From Schaalia cardiffensis (lineage in GTDB: Bacteria; Actinomycetota; Actinomycetes; Actinomycetales; Actinomycetaceae): DNA of 64,000 bases. Shown here one piece after another: positions 1 to 8,206 of the stretch. The DNA lies in contig NZ_JAEKIA010000005.1 in assembly GCF_016405145.1 (NCBI RefSeq), positions 1 to 64,000 of the forward strand, written 5' to 3'. The translations under genes and the position numbers were made by a program. Position 1 is the stretch's first letter; the number at the start of each line of letters is the position of its first letter. Under the pieces are notes generated by a model. It was not told the DNA's origin and searched no databases. It saw nothing but the letters and a program-made list of their open reading frames with translations.

Positions 1-80
1 ACGGGCCCACACACTACGACAACGCCTACAGCCCCGACACCGGCTTCCACACCCGAAAAGGCTGGGCCGGACGCACATAA
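1..80 (+). CDS. C-terminal end of a gene cut by the window edge
   Basis: The third forward frame stays open from the window start to a TAA at 78-80 and reads about 25 residues rich in His, Tyr, Asp and Gly (for example HYDNAYSPDTGFHTRKGW). The composition resembles the C-terminal tail of actinobacterial HNH-endonuclease (DUF222-type) proteins, but this is too short to assign. A 60-bp tandem array starts at its stop codon. Only the open frame and stop are seen; the family is a guess. Confidence 0.45.
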   Translation, partial: GPTHYDNAYSPDTGFHTRKGWAGRT

Positions 81-285
81 CCCCCACGACACGCCCGAGC
101 GATGCCACACTTTCCTGCCGGTAACCCTCGAGTTGTCTTCTCACCCACGAGGAGAAGAGCGATCCTTGGCGAGTGCATCGCTGTGCCGAAGGGTCCTCCT
201 CATGCACGAGGGTGAAAGCCGCAGCTGTCGATCCTCGTCGCAAGACTCTTCGGGGCCTCCTCATGCACGAGAGTGAAAGGGGCTC
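76..285. repeat. Degenerate tandem array, about 60-bp period, four units
   Basis: Related blocks start near 76, 137, 196 and 257. The last two share CTCCTCATGCACGAG followed by GTGAAAG; the first two share CCCACGA and GAGCGAT at matching offsets. Spacing is 59-61 bp. The array starts at the stop codon of the upstream gene and no protein is supported across it. Confidence 0.6.
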
Positions 286-290
286 TGTAT

Positions 291-330
291 GAGGGGCGGG
301 TTCTGGCGTCACTGCCAGAACCCGCCCCTC
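291..330. terminator. Perfect 17-bp hairpin, possible bidirectional terminator
   Basis: Arms 291-307 and 314-330 are perfectly complementary around a 6-nt loop. Neither side has a T-tract, so factor-independent termination is uncertain. It lies between the 60-bp array and arfB and could also be a processing site or protein-binding hairpin. Confidence 0.5.
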
Positions 331-454
331 ACGCTTCGCATCGGGTCTTCCTCACGACACTCGGTGTACCTTCACCCGCGTTGTTCCTCCGCCGTTGACA
401 AGGACACAAGGGACCGGCTTGTTTCCCGGAGCCTGCCAGGAGCACACTGCACCC

Positions 455-895
455 GTGGAGGATCTGCGAATCGAGGCCGGGCCAGGCTGCCCGAAGGGGC
501 TTGTTGTGCCTGCGGGCGAGCTCGTCGAACGCTTCTCGCACTCCTCAGGACCTGGAGGTCAAGGTGTCAACACTTCCGATTCCAGGGTGCAGCTCTCCTT
601 CGATGTGACAACGACGAGCGCACTCAACGAGCGTCAACGTGAGCGCGCTTTGACAGCTTTGGCTGGGAGGCTCGTCGATGGGGTCCTGACGATCACCGCG
701 TCCGAGCAGCGTTCTCAGTTCGCGAATCGGAAGGCCGCGAGGCAGCGACTCGCAGCGCTCCTCAGATCCAGTCTCGCTCCACTCCCCCAACGGCGGGCAA
801 GTAAACCGACGCGGGCTTCGAAGCTCCAGCGTCTACGCGACAAGCGCATCCGCTCTGAATTGAAGGCTCAGCGTCGCCGCCCCCTCGCGGATTAA
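455..895 (+). CDS. arfB: Class I release-factor-like peptidyl-tRNA hydrolase (ArfB/YaeJ family)
   Basis: A 146-residue RF-1 domain protein that should hydrolyse peptidyl-tRNA on stalled ribosomes lacking a stop codon. The catalytic GGQ motif is at residues 34-36 (GPGGQGVNTSDSRV), and the C-terminus is basic (RRASKPTRASKLQRLRDKR), as expected of the tail that enters the mRNA channel. The frame is open from a TTG at 395. I chose GTG at 455 because an AGGAG lies about 12 nt upstream and family similarity starts there. It is monocistronic, with repeat arrays on both sides. The family is clear; the exact start is less so. Confidence 0.87.
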   Translation: MEDLRIEAGPGCPKGLVVPAGELVERFSHSSGPGGQGVNTSDSRVQLSFDVTTTSALNERQRERALTALAGRLVDGVLTITASEQRSQFANRKAARQRLAALLRSSLAPLPQRRASKPTRASKLQRLRDKRIRSELKAQRRRPLAD

Positions 896-920
896 CGGCT
901 ATCTCCTGCCCGAGCCGTAG

Positions 921-1190
921 GTACCGGGGCGTAGGTGGCGAGACGAGCCCAGCTTCTCCCCCGCTTCGGGGTTCTCGCGGGCTCGCCCCTGAGGTGCGAG
1001 GAGTGTATCGCGTTTGATCAGGTCAAACCATGTGGAACTCAGGTCACCCTTTGCGCGCGTTACGTGTGTACAGGGGGCAAGCATCAAAGTTCGAGATTTG
1101 CTTCACCCCTGACGCGTCTGGAGTGTGTTATCGGGGGCAACCTTCGACGTCCAGCAGCCGTCTTCACCCCTGACGTGCGAGGAGTGTGTT
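921..1190. repeat. Degenerate tandem array, about 60-bp period, five units, entering the SDR 3' end
   Basis: Related blocks begin near 921, 981, 1041, 1101 and 1162. The best pair reads CTTCACCCCTGACG then GGAGTGTGTT at 1101 and 1162; AGGTG plus CGAG recurs at 933 and 992. The last unit crosses the stop codon of the minus-strand SDR gene at 1164, so the array includes coding sequence. Confidence 0.55.
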
Positions 1191-1913
1191 GGTCGCCTGG
1201 GCGAGAGGTCGCAGGATCATTGAGTCGATATTCACATGTGCAGGGCGTGTGAGGGCCCAGCAGATCGCGTCCGCAACATCATCGGCGAGCAAAGGCTCGG
1301 CGACGCCCTCGTACACCTTCGCTGCGGCTTCTTCAGAGCCCAAGCGGTTGAGGGAGAACTCGGAGGTCTTCACCATTCCAGGGGCGATCTCAATGATGCG
1401 GACAGGTTCTCCGACGAGTTCTTGGCGCAAGGTGGTCGCAATGATGCGTTCGGCGTGCTTCGCAGCGACGTAGCCTCCGCCTCCCGGGTAGGTGTCGTGC
1501 GCCGCAGTCGAGGTGAGGAAGACAAGGTCGCCGCCCCTCTCGCGCATTCCCGAAAGGAAAGCCCGGGTGGTGCGCAAAGCGGTCATAACATTGCGGTGAT
1601 ACATCGCGATCCAGCGATCTGGATCGGCGTGCGCAATCGTGTCCACCCCCAGGGCGCCACCCGCATTATTCACTAGGGCATCCACGGGCCCGCCTTCGAG
1701 GACTCTCGCAGCCAAGGCGCCGACAGCCGTTTCATCGCTCAGGTCTGCGGCCACGTATTCGCATCCCGTTTCGGCGGCGAGGGCGGCGAGGCGCTCTTCA
1801 CGGCGGGCGACGGCGACGACATCCCAGCCAAGTTCGCGCAGGCGACGGACAGTCGCCTCGCCGATGCCGGTTGACGCTCCTGTTACGAGGGCGCGTTTGA
1901 CGCTTTCACTCAT
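1164..1913 (-). CDS. SDR-family NAD(P)-dependent oxidoreductase
   Basis: A 249-residue classical short-chain dehydrogenase/reductase. The Rossmann motif TGASTGIG is at residues 11-18, NNAG at 82-85, and the catalytic Ser/Tyr/Lys are near S135, Y148 and K152 (YVAAK). Arg residues after the second strand (ARREER) suggest NADP(H) preference. It most resembles the YdfG-type subgroup active on hydroxy acids or small alcohols, but the substrate cannot be read from sequence. An AGGAGGA-like site precedes the ATG at 1913. It stands alone; its 3' end overlaps a tandem repeat array. Confidence 0.87.
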   Translation of the reverse strand: MSESVKRALVTGASTGIGEATVRRLRELGWDVVAVARREERLAALAAETGCEYVAADLSDETAVGALAARVLEGGPVDALVNNAGGALGVDTIAHADPDRWIAMYHRNVMTALRTTRAFLSGMRERGGDLVFLTSTAAHDTYPGGGGYVAAKHAERIIATTLRQELVGEPVRIIEIAPGMVKTSEFSLNRLGSEEAAAKVYEGVAEPLLADDVADAICWALTRPAHVNIDSMILRPLAQATNTLLARQG

Positions 1914-2229
1914 GATGTCCTCCTCGTCGATGATCTGAAGGGAGGCTACTCCTCATGTGTGAAGTGCTCCCCTTAGGCTCGCCGGGCTGAGAAGCTAGCC
2001 CTTGTGCCCTGTCCTACCCAGCTGTTTGGATGCGGCGCTTTTGCTTGGCGGCGGGGCTGGTATTCACCGCCCCTTCTGGCCGCGCCTCTCAGACAGCAGC
2101 GTCCGTTCCTCTCATCGGACGGCAATGCTCTGTTGTGGAGGAAGGCCCATATTTCCGTCCTCTTCCCGTTGTGCTCGCAGGGCGGCTCTCGGCGTCGAAG
2201 CGGACAGGGCCGCCACTGCTGACGCACGC
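1914..2229. other. Intergenic stretch with no recognised gene
   Basis: This lies upstream of the SDR gene and downstream of the DUF4349 gene, both minus strand. Short open frames exist but none has a convincing ribosome-binding site or family motif. A weak hairpin (GTCCG/CGGAC) lies near 2101-2120. The SDR promoter should be here, but I could not identify it. Confidence 0.4.
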
Positions 2230-3282
2230 TCAAGCCTGGGGTGTGTGAATCCCCGAAGCTCCAGGCGCCTTGGCAGCCCCGTCCTTCACTTCCCCGAGCG
2301 AGGGCGCAGGCCCTTGCCCGGAAAGCGGAAAGGAAGCTCCCGTGTCCTTCTTGCGCAAGAACCTGGGGCGGGCGGGCTTTAAACGACGCAGGAGCAAACG
2401 GAGCAGCACGAGGAGGATTGCGAAGAGCACGATCCACGGGAGCAGAATGATGAGGACGTAGCCAATCGCTTCCATCCCCCCGGTAAAGATCTGCCAGGAA
2501 CGCTCCCAGGCGCCGATCGACGGAGTCGGAGCGACCGAAGAAGACGAAAACTCAACCTCAAGGGTCGAATACTGGACTTCATCCTCGTACCAGGCCCGCT
2601 GCGCTCTGAGGGAATCAAGATCGGCCTGGCGCGAGGTGAGTTCACGTTCCGCTTCAAGAAGGTCAGCGGTCGAAGCTGCGGACTTCATGAGTTCCATCAG
2701 GCGATCAATGGACTCTTTGAGGGCGGCCATTCGCGCGTCGAGGTCGGCGATCTGTGCTCCTACCTCTTCAGTGTGGATCTCTTCGCGGGTCACCGAGCCG
2801 AGTTCTCGAAGCTGGGCGAGAGTGTCCTCGTAGGCATCTGCAGGAATCCGAAAAGTCGCCCGAGCGCTCAGGGTCTGAGTCGAACTCTGCGAGGCGTAAT
2901 CGGTTCGCCCGCCCACATTCTTCACGATCTCTTGAGCCGATGCGGATGCGGCGAGAGGATCGTCAACGCTCAGACGCAAAGACCCGGTGACAATCACCTG
3001 GGAGTCGATGGCACTGGCATCGCGGGATGCATCCGCCCGGTCTAAGGCAGAGGCATTCCCGACCCGCTGAGCCCCAGGATCTTTGGTTTCCCTTGCGAAG
3101 TCATCCATGGTGTAGGCGGACTCCTTCGAGTACGAAGAATCCGATGCTGAACCCGAAAAGTTCGACGCACCGCATCCTGAAAGGCCCAGGGCCGCGATGA
3201 TGAGCGGAATGACGACTAAACCTCTCAGGCCTTTTCGGGCGCGCTCACCGCTCGTCGAAGGGCGAAGGTTTTTTCCGGTCAT
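2230..3282 (-). CDS. DUF4349 domain lipoprotein
   Basis: A 350-residue membrane protein. It has a signal peptide with a lipobox (LSGC, Cys37), a Ser/Asp-rich linker, a DUF4349 core with a heptad-like coiled coil (near EEVGAQIADLDARMAALKES), one transmembrane helix near residues 273-298 and a basic cytoplasmic tail. The family is usually an envelope-anchored protein of unknown function. The frame runs upstream to 3585, but ATG at 3282 has a perfect GAGGAGG site and begins the signal peptide. The upstream sequence is repeat-like and out of character. It appears monocistronic. Confidence 0.83.
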   Translation of the reverse strand: MTGKNLRPSTSGERARKGLRGLVVIPLIIAALGLSGCGASNFSGSASDSSYSKESAYTMDDFARETKDPGAQRVGNASALDRADASRDASAIDSQVIVTGSLRLSVDDPLAASASAQEIVKNVGGRTDYASQSSTQTLSARATFRIPADAYEDTLAQLRELGSVTREEIHTEEVGAQIADLDARMAALKESIDRLMELMKSAASTADLLEAERELTSRQADLDSLRAQRAWYEDEVQYSTLEVEFSSSSVAPTPSIGAWERSWQIFTGGMEAIGYVLIILLPWIVLFAILLVLLRLLLRRLKPARPRFLRKKDTGASFPLSGQGPAPSLGEVKDGAAKAPGASGIHTPQA

Positions 3283-3360
3283 GATTCCTCCTCGGATTTC
3301 AGTCCTTGTCCCTAGCGTCTCGAATTCTGCGCCGGAATGGAAGCCCCTCAGAGCCATATT

Positions 3361-3660
3361 GGCAGATCCGGGACACTGCGAGGAGGAGCCGGGTCGGCTC
3401 GAAGAGAGTCCGGGCACTCCACAGCGAGGCCCCGATCCCCGGGGAAAACCTCGGGTACTACAAGGAGCCCCCGGCACCCTGAGGAAAATCCGAAACGACC
3501 GGAGAGAAGCACGAGCACGCCGCCGCTCCCTCTGCCGCCGGGGGAAGATCCGAGACGACCGGAAAGAAGACTCAGGCTCCTTCAAGAACCCCCACGAAGT
3601 TCAGGCTGTTCCGAGAATAGCCCCGGTACTCAAGGAGAATCCCCATGCCAGAGTGGATGT
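3361..3660. repeat. Degenerate repeats, three units with about 60-bp period plus shorter fragments
   Basis: Clear units begin near 3483, 3543 and 3604 (ATCCGAAACGACCGG, then ATCCGAGACGACCGG, then TTCCGAGAATAGCCCCGG), spaced 60-61 bp. Weaker TCCGGGCAC-type and CAAGGAG copies occur from 3361. The region lies between the glpC end and the DUF4349 start and codes for nothing I recognise. Confidence 0.5.
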
Positions 3661-3664
3661 GCTT

Positions 3665-3696
3665 CGGCGCCGACGGGATTTATCCCGTCGGCGCCG
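3665..3696 (-). terminator. 14-bp perfect hairpin downstream of glpC
   Basis: Arms 3665-3678 and 3683-3696 are perfectly complementary with a 4-nt loop. It sits 38 bp beyond the glpC stop codon. There is no T-tract on the minus strand, so it may act with Rho or as a 3'-end stabiliser. Confidence 0.6.
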
Positions 3697-3734
3697 CGAG
3701 CGTCCTCGTCTGGGGCATGGCGCCCCTACGACAA

Positions 3735-4985
3735 TCAGTGCAAGCCGTAGGCCTTGTGGATGAGCCAGATTGGGTGGACGACGTTCGCACCGGTCGCGGT
3801 GCGCAGCTGCCAACGGCAGGTCTCCGTATCGCAGGCGGCGAGTTCGACATTGACCTGCTTGATGAAGTCGAAGACCGGCTTACCCACAGCCTGGGCGATG
3901 TCGTACTTCTCCTTCTTCATGCCGTAGGTGCCCGCGATACCACAGCAGGGCTGGTTCGATTCCTTGACCGTCACCCCGGGAATGAGTTCCATGAGTTCCA
4001 CGGCCGGCAGACCAAGCCCCTGGGACTTGAGCTGGCAAGGCGCGTGGTAGGGGATCGTGATGTCCATGGGCTGGAAGTTCAGGTCAAGTTCGCCCTTATC
4101 ATGCAGGTGCATGAGGAACTCACAGATGTCCCACATGCGCGAACCGACATCCCGCAGTTCAGGAGTGTCCATTTCGAGGATCTCGTTGGCCTCGTGGCGC
4201 AGCATGCCCGCGCAAGAGCCGGACGCGGAAACGATCGGCGCATTGCGGTTCGCCTTGCGCAGGTCATGCGTCAGCTTCGACACGTACTTCCGAGACTCGT
4301 CGTACAAGCCGTTCGACTGCAAGGCGAGGCCGCAGCAGCCGTGATGCGGGACGAGAACTTCATATCCGAGGTGTTCAAGGACTTGGACCGAGTGGATGGA
4401 GGTCTCGACCTCGAAGTACTGGCCGGCACAGCCGTGGAAGAAGATGACCTGTCCCTTGCGTCCCGAACCGGGAAGGGGGGTGTGCTTCTTGAACCAGCTT
4501 TCGAAAGTGCGACCCGCAGAGCGGGGCATCGGCGCATTGCGGTGAACGCCAATGACCTTCTCCATCGCGATGCGGATCGGTTTCACGTCGAGCGCCCAGT
4601 TCGCGATCGGAGCGACGGGCGTCATCACCGTGCCAATGAACCCGGTGCGGCCGATGAGGTGGTCGCGCGGCGGGATGCCCTTCTCCTTCTTCATTGCGGT
4701 GCGGGCGTGGTGGATCATTTCCGTGACCTTCACGCCCTGCGGGCACACGAGCGTGCAGGTGCCACACGAGGAGCAGTAGTCGATCGAGGAGTCGACGATC
4801 TGCCCGTCCTTGCGGTAGCGCTCGGCCTGCGGACCGGAGTACTTCGGCCCGGCGAAGAGGTCGGTGACGCGCATAACGGGACACTGGGTCTCACAGATCG
4901 TGCACTTGACGCAGGCGTCCAAAGTGGAGCGGAGGCCGAAGTCCTCTTCCTTCAACGACAGGACACTCATTTCTTCGATGGTCAT
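3735..4985 (-). CDS. glpC: Anaerobic glycerol-3-phosphate dehydrogenase subunit C
   Basis: A 416-residue membrane-associated iron-sulfur subunit that passes electrons from GlpAB to the quinone pool. Two ferredoxin-type 4Fe-4S clusters are visible: C25-x2-C28-x2-C31-x3-C35 and C71-x2-C74-x2-C77-x3-C81. Two CCG (heterodisulfide-reductase-like) domains follow, with GCCG and PCCG motifs. It is the last gene of glpABC; its ATG overlaps the glpB stop in an ATGA. It is full length for the family. A strong hairpin lies downstream. Confidence 0.95.
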   Translation of the reverse strand: MTIEEMSVLSLKEEDFGLRSTLDACVKCTICETQCPVMRVTDLFAGPKYSGPQAERYRKDGQIVDSSIDYCSSCGTCTLVCPQGVKVTEMIHHARTAMKKEKGIPPRDHLIGRTGFIGTVMTPVAPIANWALDVKPIRIAMEKVIGVHRNAPMPRSAGRTFESWFKKHTPLPGSGRKGQVIFFHGCAGQYFEVETSIHSVQVLEHLGYEVLVPHHGCCGLALQSNGLYDESRKYVSKLTHDLRKANRNAPIVSASGSCAGMLRHEANEILEMDTPELRDVGSRMWDICEFLMHLHDKGELDLNFQPMDITIPYHAPCQLKSQGLGLPAVELMELIPGVTVKESNQPCCGIAGTYGMKKEKYDIAQAVGKPVFDFIKQVNVELAACDTETCRWQLRTATGANVVHPIWLIHKAYGLH

Positions 4986-6235
4986 TTCAGGCTCCCGAGG
5001 ATCTGATCGGCCGCACGAAGTGCCGAGGCGAGGGCAATGCCTTCACCGGACTTCTCGCGCCAGCGGGTAGCTCCGGCAAGGTTTCCGCCGGCAGCGTAGA
5101 CATTCGAGTAGACGGGCTTCTTGTTGGCGTCGAGAGGATGCATCGCATCGTCGACATCGAGGCCCGCGAGGAAGACCGGCTGCTCGCAGCCCCAGAAGTC
5201 TCCATGAAGGAGCTGGCCCTCGGCACCGAGGATCGGCAGTCCGAGAATCGAGTCGGTGACGGTCCCGTAGGAGTCCATGTCGAGGGCTCCGGATTCGAAG
5301 CCGCCACCCGCGAGGACAACGTTCTTCGTTTCGATGCGGGTCGGACGCCCAGCGGTCGAGATGTTGACGGCTGTGACGGCCCCGTCTTTGGTGTCGATAC
5401 CGGTGACGTGTGAGCCGATGATGAAGCGGGCTTGTGCCTTCACGAGGGCGGTGAGCGCCTGGTTGAGGCGCATGCCCGGAATCGAGGGCGGCTGCATCGC
5501 GATCTCGAAGACCTCGTGTCCGAGGCGCTTTTCGATGTCCTTCCACGCGTCCAGATCGTTCAGGCCGAGAACTGCAGGCAGACCGACTACTTCCCCTTCT
5601 CTAAGGTGCGGGGCGATCGCTGCGACGAAGTGCTCACGCATTGCGGCATTGTCGAGGGCGCGCGCATGGTTCGTTCCGGTGGTGTCGACCTCGTCCTTTC
5701 GGATCTCAACATCGACGATGAGGGAGCGCACCTGGATGGGCGTTCCATCCGCAGTGGTCTGACGCGAAAGGTTCTCAGCGATGATCTTCGGGTAGAAGTC
5801 TTTGAGTCGCTTCAATCCGACGATCACGTAGGACTTGCCCGCAGCGGGGATGCCTGCGGCCATGGACGGCTGATACAGGCTCGTCGGGCGCAAGGCACCG
5901 AGCGAAGTCGGGATGACAACGTTCTGGCTTGGATCGCCGACGAGGAGCTTCGGGCCGAGGACTTCCTTGAGCCAATTCGCAGACTCGGCGATGAACTCGG
6001 GCGTGAAGTGCGAGTAGGGGTGTCCGGGGCGCGAAGCGATATGCGTTCCCACCTCGGCGAGGGGCTGGGTGATGCGACCAGAGTCGGAGTATCCGAAAAG
6101 GTCGACGGTGCCCTGCGAAAGTTGAAGGCCTCCGATTCCCTTCGTGACGAGGGTGACCTTCGCGCCGCCGTGTGCAAGACGGAGAGCTGCGGTAAGACCG
6201 GCGAGGCCGGCGCCGATGACGACGGCGTCTCTCAT
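4982..6235 (-). CDS. glpB: Anaerobic glycerol-3-phosphate dehydrogenase subunit B
   Basis: A 417-residue flavoprotein subunit of the GlpABC complex. The N-terminal dinucleotide-binding fold has VVIGAGLAGL (Gly8, 10 and 13), followed by GGLQLSQGTVDLFGY, typical of GlpB. It is translationally coupled at both ends: its ATG overlaps the glpA stop and its stop overlaps the glpC start, each as ATGA. This implies equimolar synthesis with GlpA and GlpC. Confidence 0.95.
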   Translation of the reverse strand: MRDAVVIGAGLAGLTAALRLAHGGAKVTLVTKGIGGLQLSQGTVDLFGYSDSGRITQPLAEVGTHIASRPGHPYSHFTPEFIAESANWLKEVLGPKLLVGDPSQNVVIPTSLGALRPTSLYQPSMAAGIPAAGKSYVIVGLKRLKDFYPKIIAENLSRQTTADGTPIQVRSLIVDVEIRKDEVDTTGTNHARALDNAAMREHFVAAIAPHLREGEVVGLPAVLGLNDLDAWKDIEKRLGHEVFEIAMQPPSIPGMRLNQALTALVKAQARFIIGSHVTGIDTKDGAVTAVNISTAGRPTRIETKNVVLAGGGFESGALDMDSYGTVTDSILGLPILGAEGQLLHGDFWGCEQPVFLAGLDVDDAMHPLDANKKPVYSNVYAAGGNLAGATRWREKSGEGIALASALRAADQILGSLK

Positions 6236-7899
6236 CGGTGATCCTCCTTTTCACTGTCTGTTGTCGCCTGGGCTCCCCTGGCGGCCGTGGTGTCTTGACC
6301 GAAGGACACGAATTCGGGGCTGGGTGTTGCGCTTGCTGGCAGGTGCTCGACGTCAAGCATTCCCTCGTGAATCCAGTTGTCGAGGGCGGTTTGGCGCAGC
6401 TGCTTGCCGTAGAGGATGGGCCACAGGCCGATCCAACGGTTCTTCAGGAAGTTCCTGAACAGCTCGTTCGCTTTGAGCGAGTCGATGTCGCCGCGCTCGT
6501 GTGCGATGCCTGTGGCGCGCTGCGAGCAGAAGCCGCCCTGGCAGGGGCCCATTCCGAGGCGCACCTGACGGCGAACGTCGTCGAGTTGAGCGCCGGGCAG
6601 GGTGTCCATGACTTCTTCGAGTTTCGTGCGAGTGATGAGTTCGCATTCGCAGATGATCTGGTCGTGGCTGGGGGCCACGTTCTTGTGCTCGATCTCTTCG
6701 AGGCGATGCCCGATTGTGTAGAGCTTCTGTTCGACGGCCGGGGGCACTGCTTCGAATGCGGTCTTGCATTCGCGCTTCTCGCCCATCTCCTCGCACATGA
6801 TGTTGACGATGCGCTCGGCCATGAGGCGGTAGGTCGTGAGTTTGCCGCCGGCAATGGTGAGCATGCCGGAGACGCCGTCGCGGGAGTGGTGGTCGATGAC
6901 GCTCATGCCGCGCGCCATGTGTCGGGTGTCCGAGGCCGCGACGCGCGAGTCCTTGACGAGGGGACGCGCACCGGCCCAGGCGTGCAGCGGGCGGGCTTTG
7001 CGGAAGCCGGGGACCATCGCTTCGCCCGATTCGAGCATCTGTTGGACCTGATCGGCGGGGATCGAGAGCTTGTCAGGGTCTTCCGCCTTGAGGTCGGTGG
7101 TGCCGATGATGCAGACCGGGTGGTCGGGAACGAGGATGTCGCCGTCGGCGGGCCAGATGCACCGGTTGAGGACCGTCTGAGTGAGGCGGTAGTTCATTGC
7201 GATCATGATGCCCGCACCGGGGACAACGTCAACGCCGTGGCATTCGGCGAGGGCGGCAATCTGACCGGCCCAGGGGCCACCGCAGTTGAGGACGAATGAG
7301 CATTCGATGCGCAGGTCCTCTCCGGTGCGAAGATTGTGAACGATCACGGCGCTAATGCGGTCGCCTTCCCGTTCGATCTTCTCGACGCGGTGATAGGTGT
7401 AGATCTCGGCACCGTAGGCCTGTGCGGAGCGGATCGCTCCCCAGCTCATCTGCCAGCCGTCCACAGCCCCGTCGAGGACTTCGAAGGCCCGTTTGAGACC
7501 GGGATCGAGTCGGGGTTCGCGCTTAAAGGCCTCTTTCAGGCTGATCTCCTGAGCGGGGACCTTCGTGGCAGCTGCGCGTTCGAGGAACTTGTCGGCGTAT
7601 TCCTCATCGTCTTGGGATGTGACAACGAAAAGCCCGCCGGTCGCTTCGATCGCGTTGGAGTTGATCCTCTTGAGGATCTCATTCTCCTCGGCACATTCGG
7701 TCGCGGATTCGGGGTCGGAGGCGATGTAGCGCCCGCCCGAGTGCAGGAGGCCGTGGAAGCGTCCTGATGTCCCTTGTGCAATGTCGTATCGCTCGACGAG
7801 GACGGTCCTGAACCCGCGCATTGCGACGTCGCGCACAACGCCTGCTCCGGTGGAACCGCCGCCGATGACGACAACGTCCGTGTTGATCGTCTTCACCAT
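6232..7899 (-). CDS. glpA: Anaerobic glycerol-3-phosphate dehydrogenase subunit A
   Basis: A 555-residue catalytic FAD subunit that oxidises sn-glycerol 3-phosphate to dihydroxyacetone phosphate under low oxygen. The FAD motif VVVIGGGSTGAGVVRD lies near residues 10-25, and SGRFHGLLHSGGRY is typical of GlpA/GlpD. The C-terminus has a BFD-like [2Fe-2S] domain (CEC, then GPCQGGFC). An AAGGGA site precedes the ATG. It is first of glpABC; direct repeats that may be operators lie upstream. No glpK or glpF is in the window. Confidence 0.95.
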   Translation of the reverse strand: MVKTINTDVVVIGGGSTGAGVVRDVAMRGFRTVLVERYDIAQGTSGRFHGLLHSGGRYIASDPESATECAEENEILKRINSNAIEATGGLFVVTSQDDEEYADKFLERAAATKVPAQEISLKEAFKREPRLDPGLKRAFEVLDGAVDGWQMSWGAIRSAQAYGAEIYTYHRVEKIEREGDRISAVIVHNLRTGEDLRIECSFVLNCGGPWAGQIAALAECHGVDVVPGAGIMIAMNYRLTQTVLNRCIWPADGDILVPDHPVCIIGTTDLKAEDPDKLSIPADQVQQMLESGEAMVPGFRKARPLHAWAGARPLVKDSRVAASDTRHMARGMSVIDHHSRDGVSGMLTIAGGKLTTYRLMAERIVNIMCEEMGEKRECKTAFEAVPPAVEQKLYTIGHRLEEIEHKNVAPSHDQIICECELITRTKLEEVMDTLPGAQLDDVRRQVRLGMGPCQGGFCSQRATGIAHERGDIDSLKANELFRNFLKNRWIGLWPILYGKQLRQTALDNWIHEGMLDVEHLPASATPSPEFVSFGQDTTAARGAQATTDSEKEDHR

Positions 7900-8206
7900 T
7901 CGTTCCCTTCACAGTGGAAGCTGCCGGGGCACACACGACCCCGTCGTCGCCCCCATGATGCCCCGAAGAACGCCTCCTGCACGCCTGTTTCACACCTTTT
8001 GCACATCTGTTCACGGGGATATTTCACACCCTTTCAATTTGCGGCTCGACACACCGAAACTCGCATCATTGCACCATTTTCTCCCCATTTTCACAGCACT
8101 GGAATCACGATATTCCGCCCTCGAAAACAGGGGCTCCACCTCCCGCGTCAACGCCACAACTCCTCCGCTGTGCCTCAACACCCCCGCGCCCCCTAAAGTG
8201 GCGGGC
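7900..8206. promoter_or_regulatory. Divergent control region between glpA and the M13 peptidase gene
   Basis: TTTCACACC occurs at 7988-7996 and 8022-8030, 34 bp apart, with a related TGTTCACGGG between them near 8009. These may be operator sites for the minus-strand glp promoter. On the plus side, TAAAGT at 8195-8200 lies six nt before the peptidase ATG at 8207, as in a leaderless -10 box. No strong -35 is seen. Confidence 0.4.

Noticed and set aside
3645-5006. Long plus-strand open frame of 453 codons opposite glpC
   Set aside because: It is the complement of a well-supported glpC gene; its Asp/Val/Arg-rich composition is typical of antisense frames in GC-rich DNA and no ribosome-binding site is present.
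6238-7299. Plus-strand open frame of 353 codons opposite glpA
   Set aside because: Antisense shadow of glpA; no family motif.
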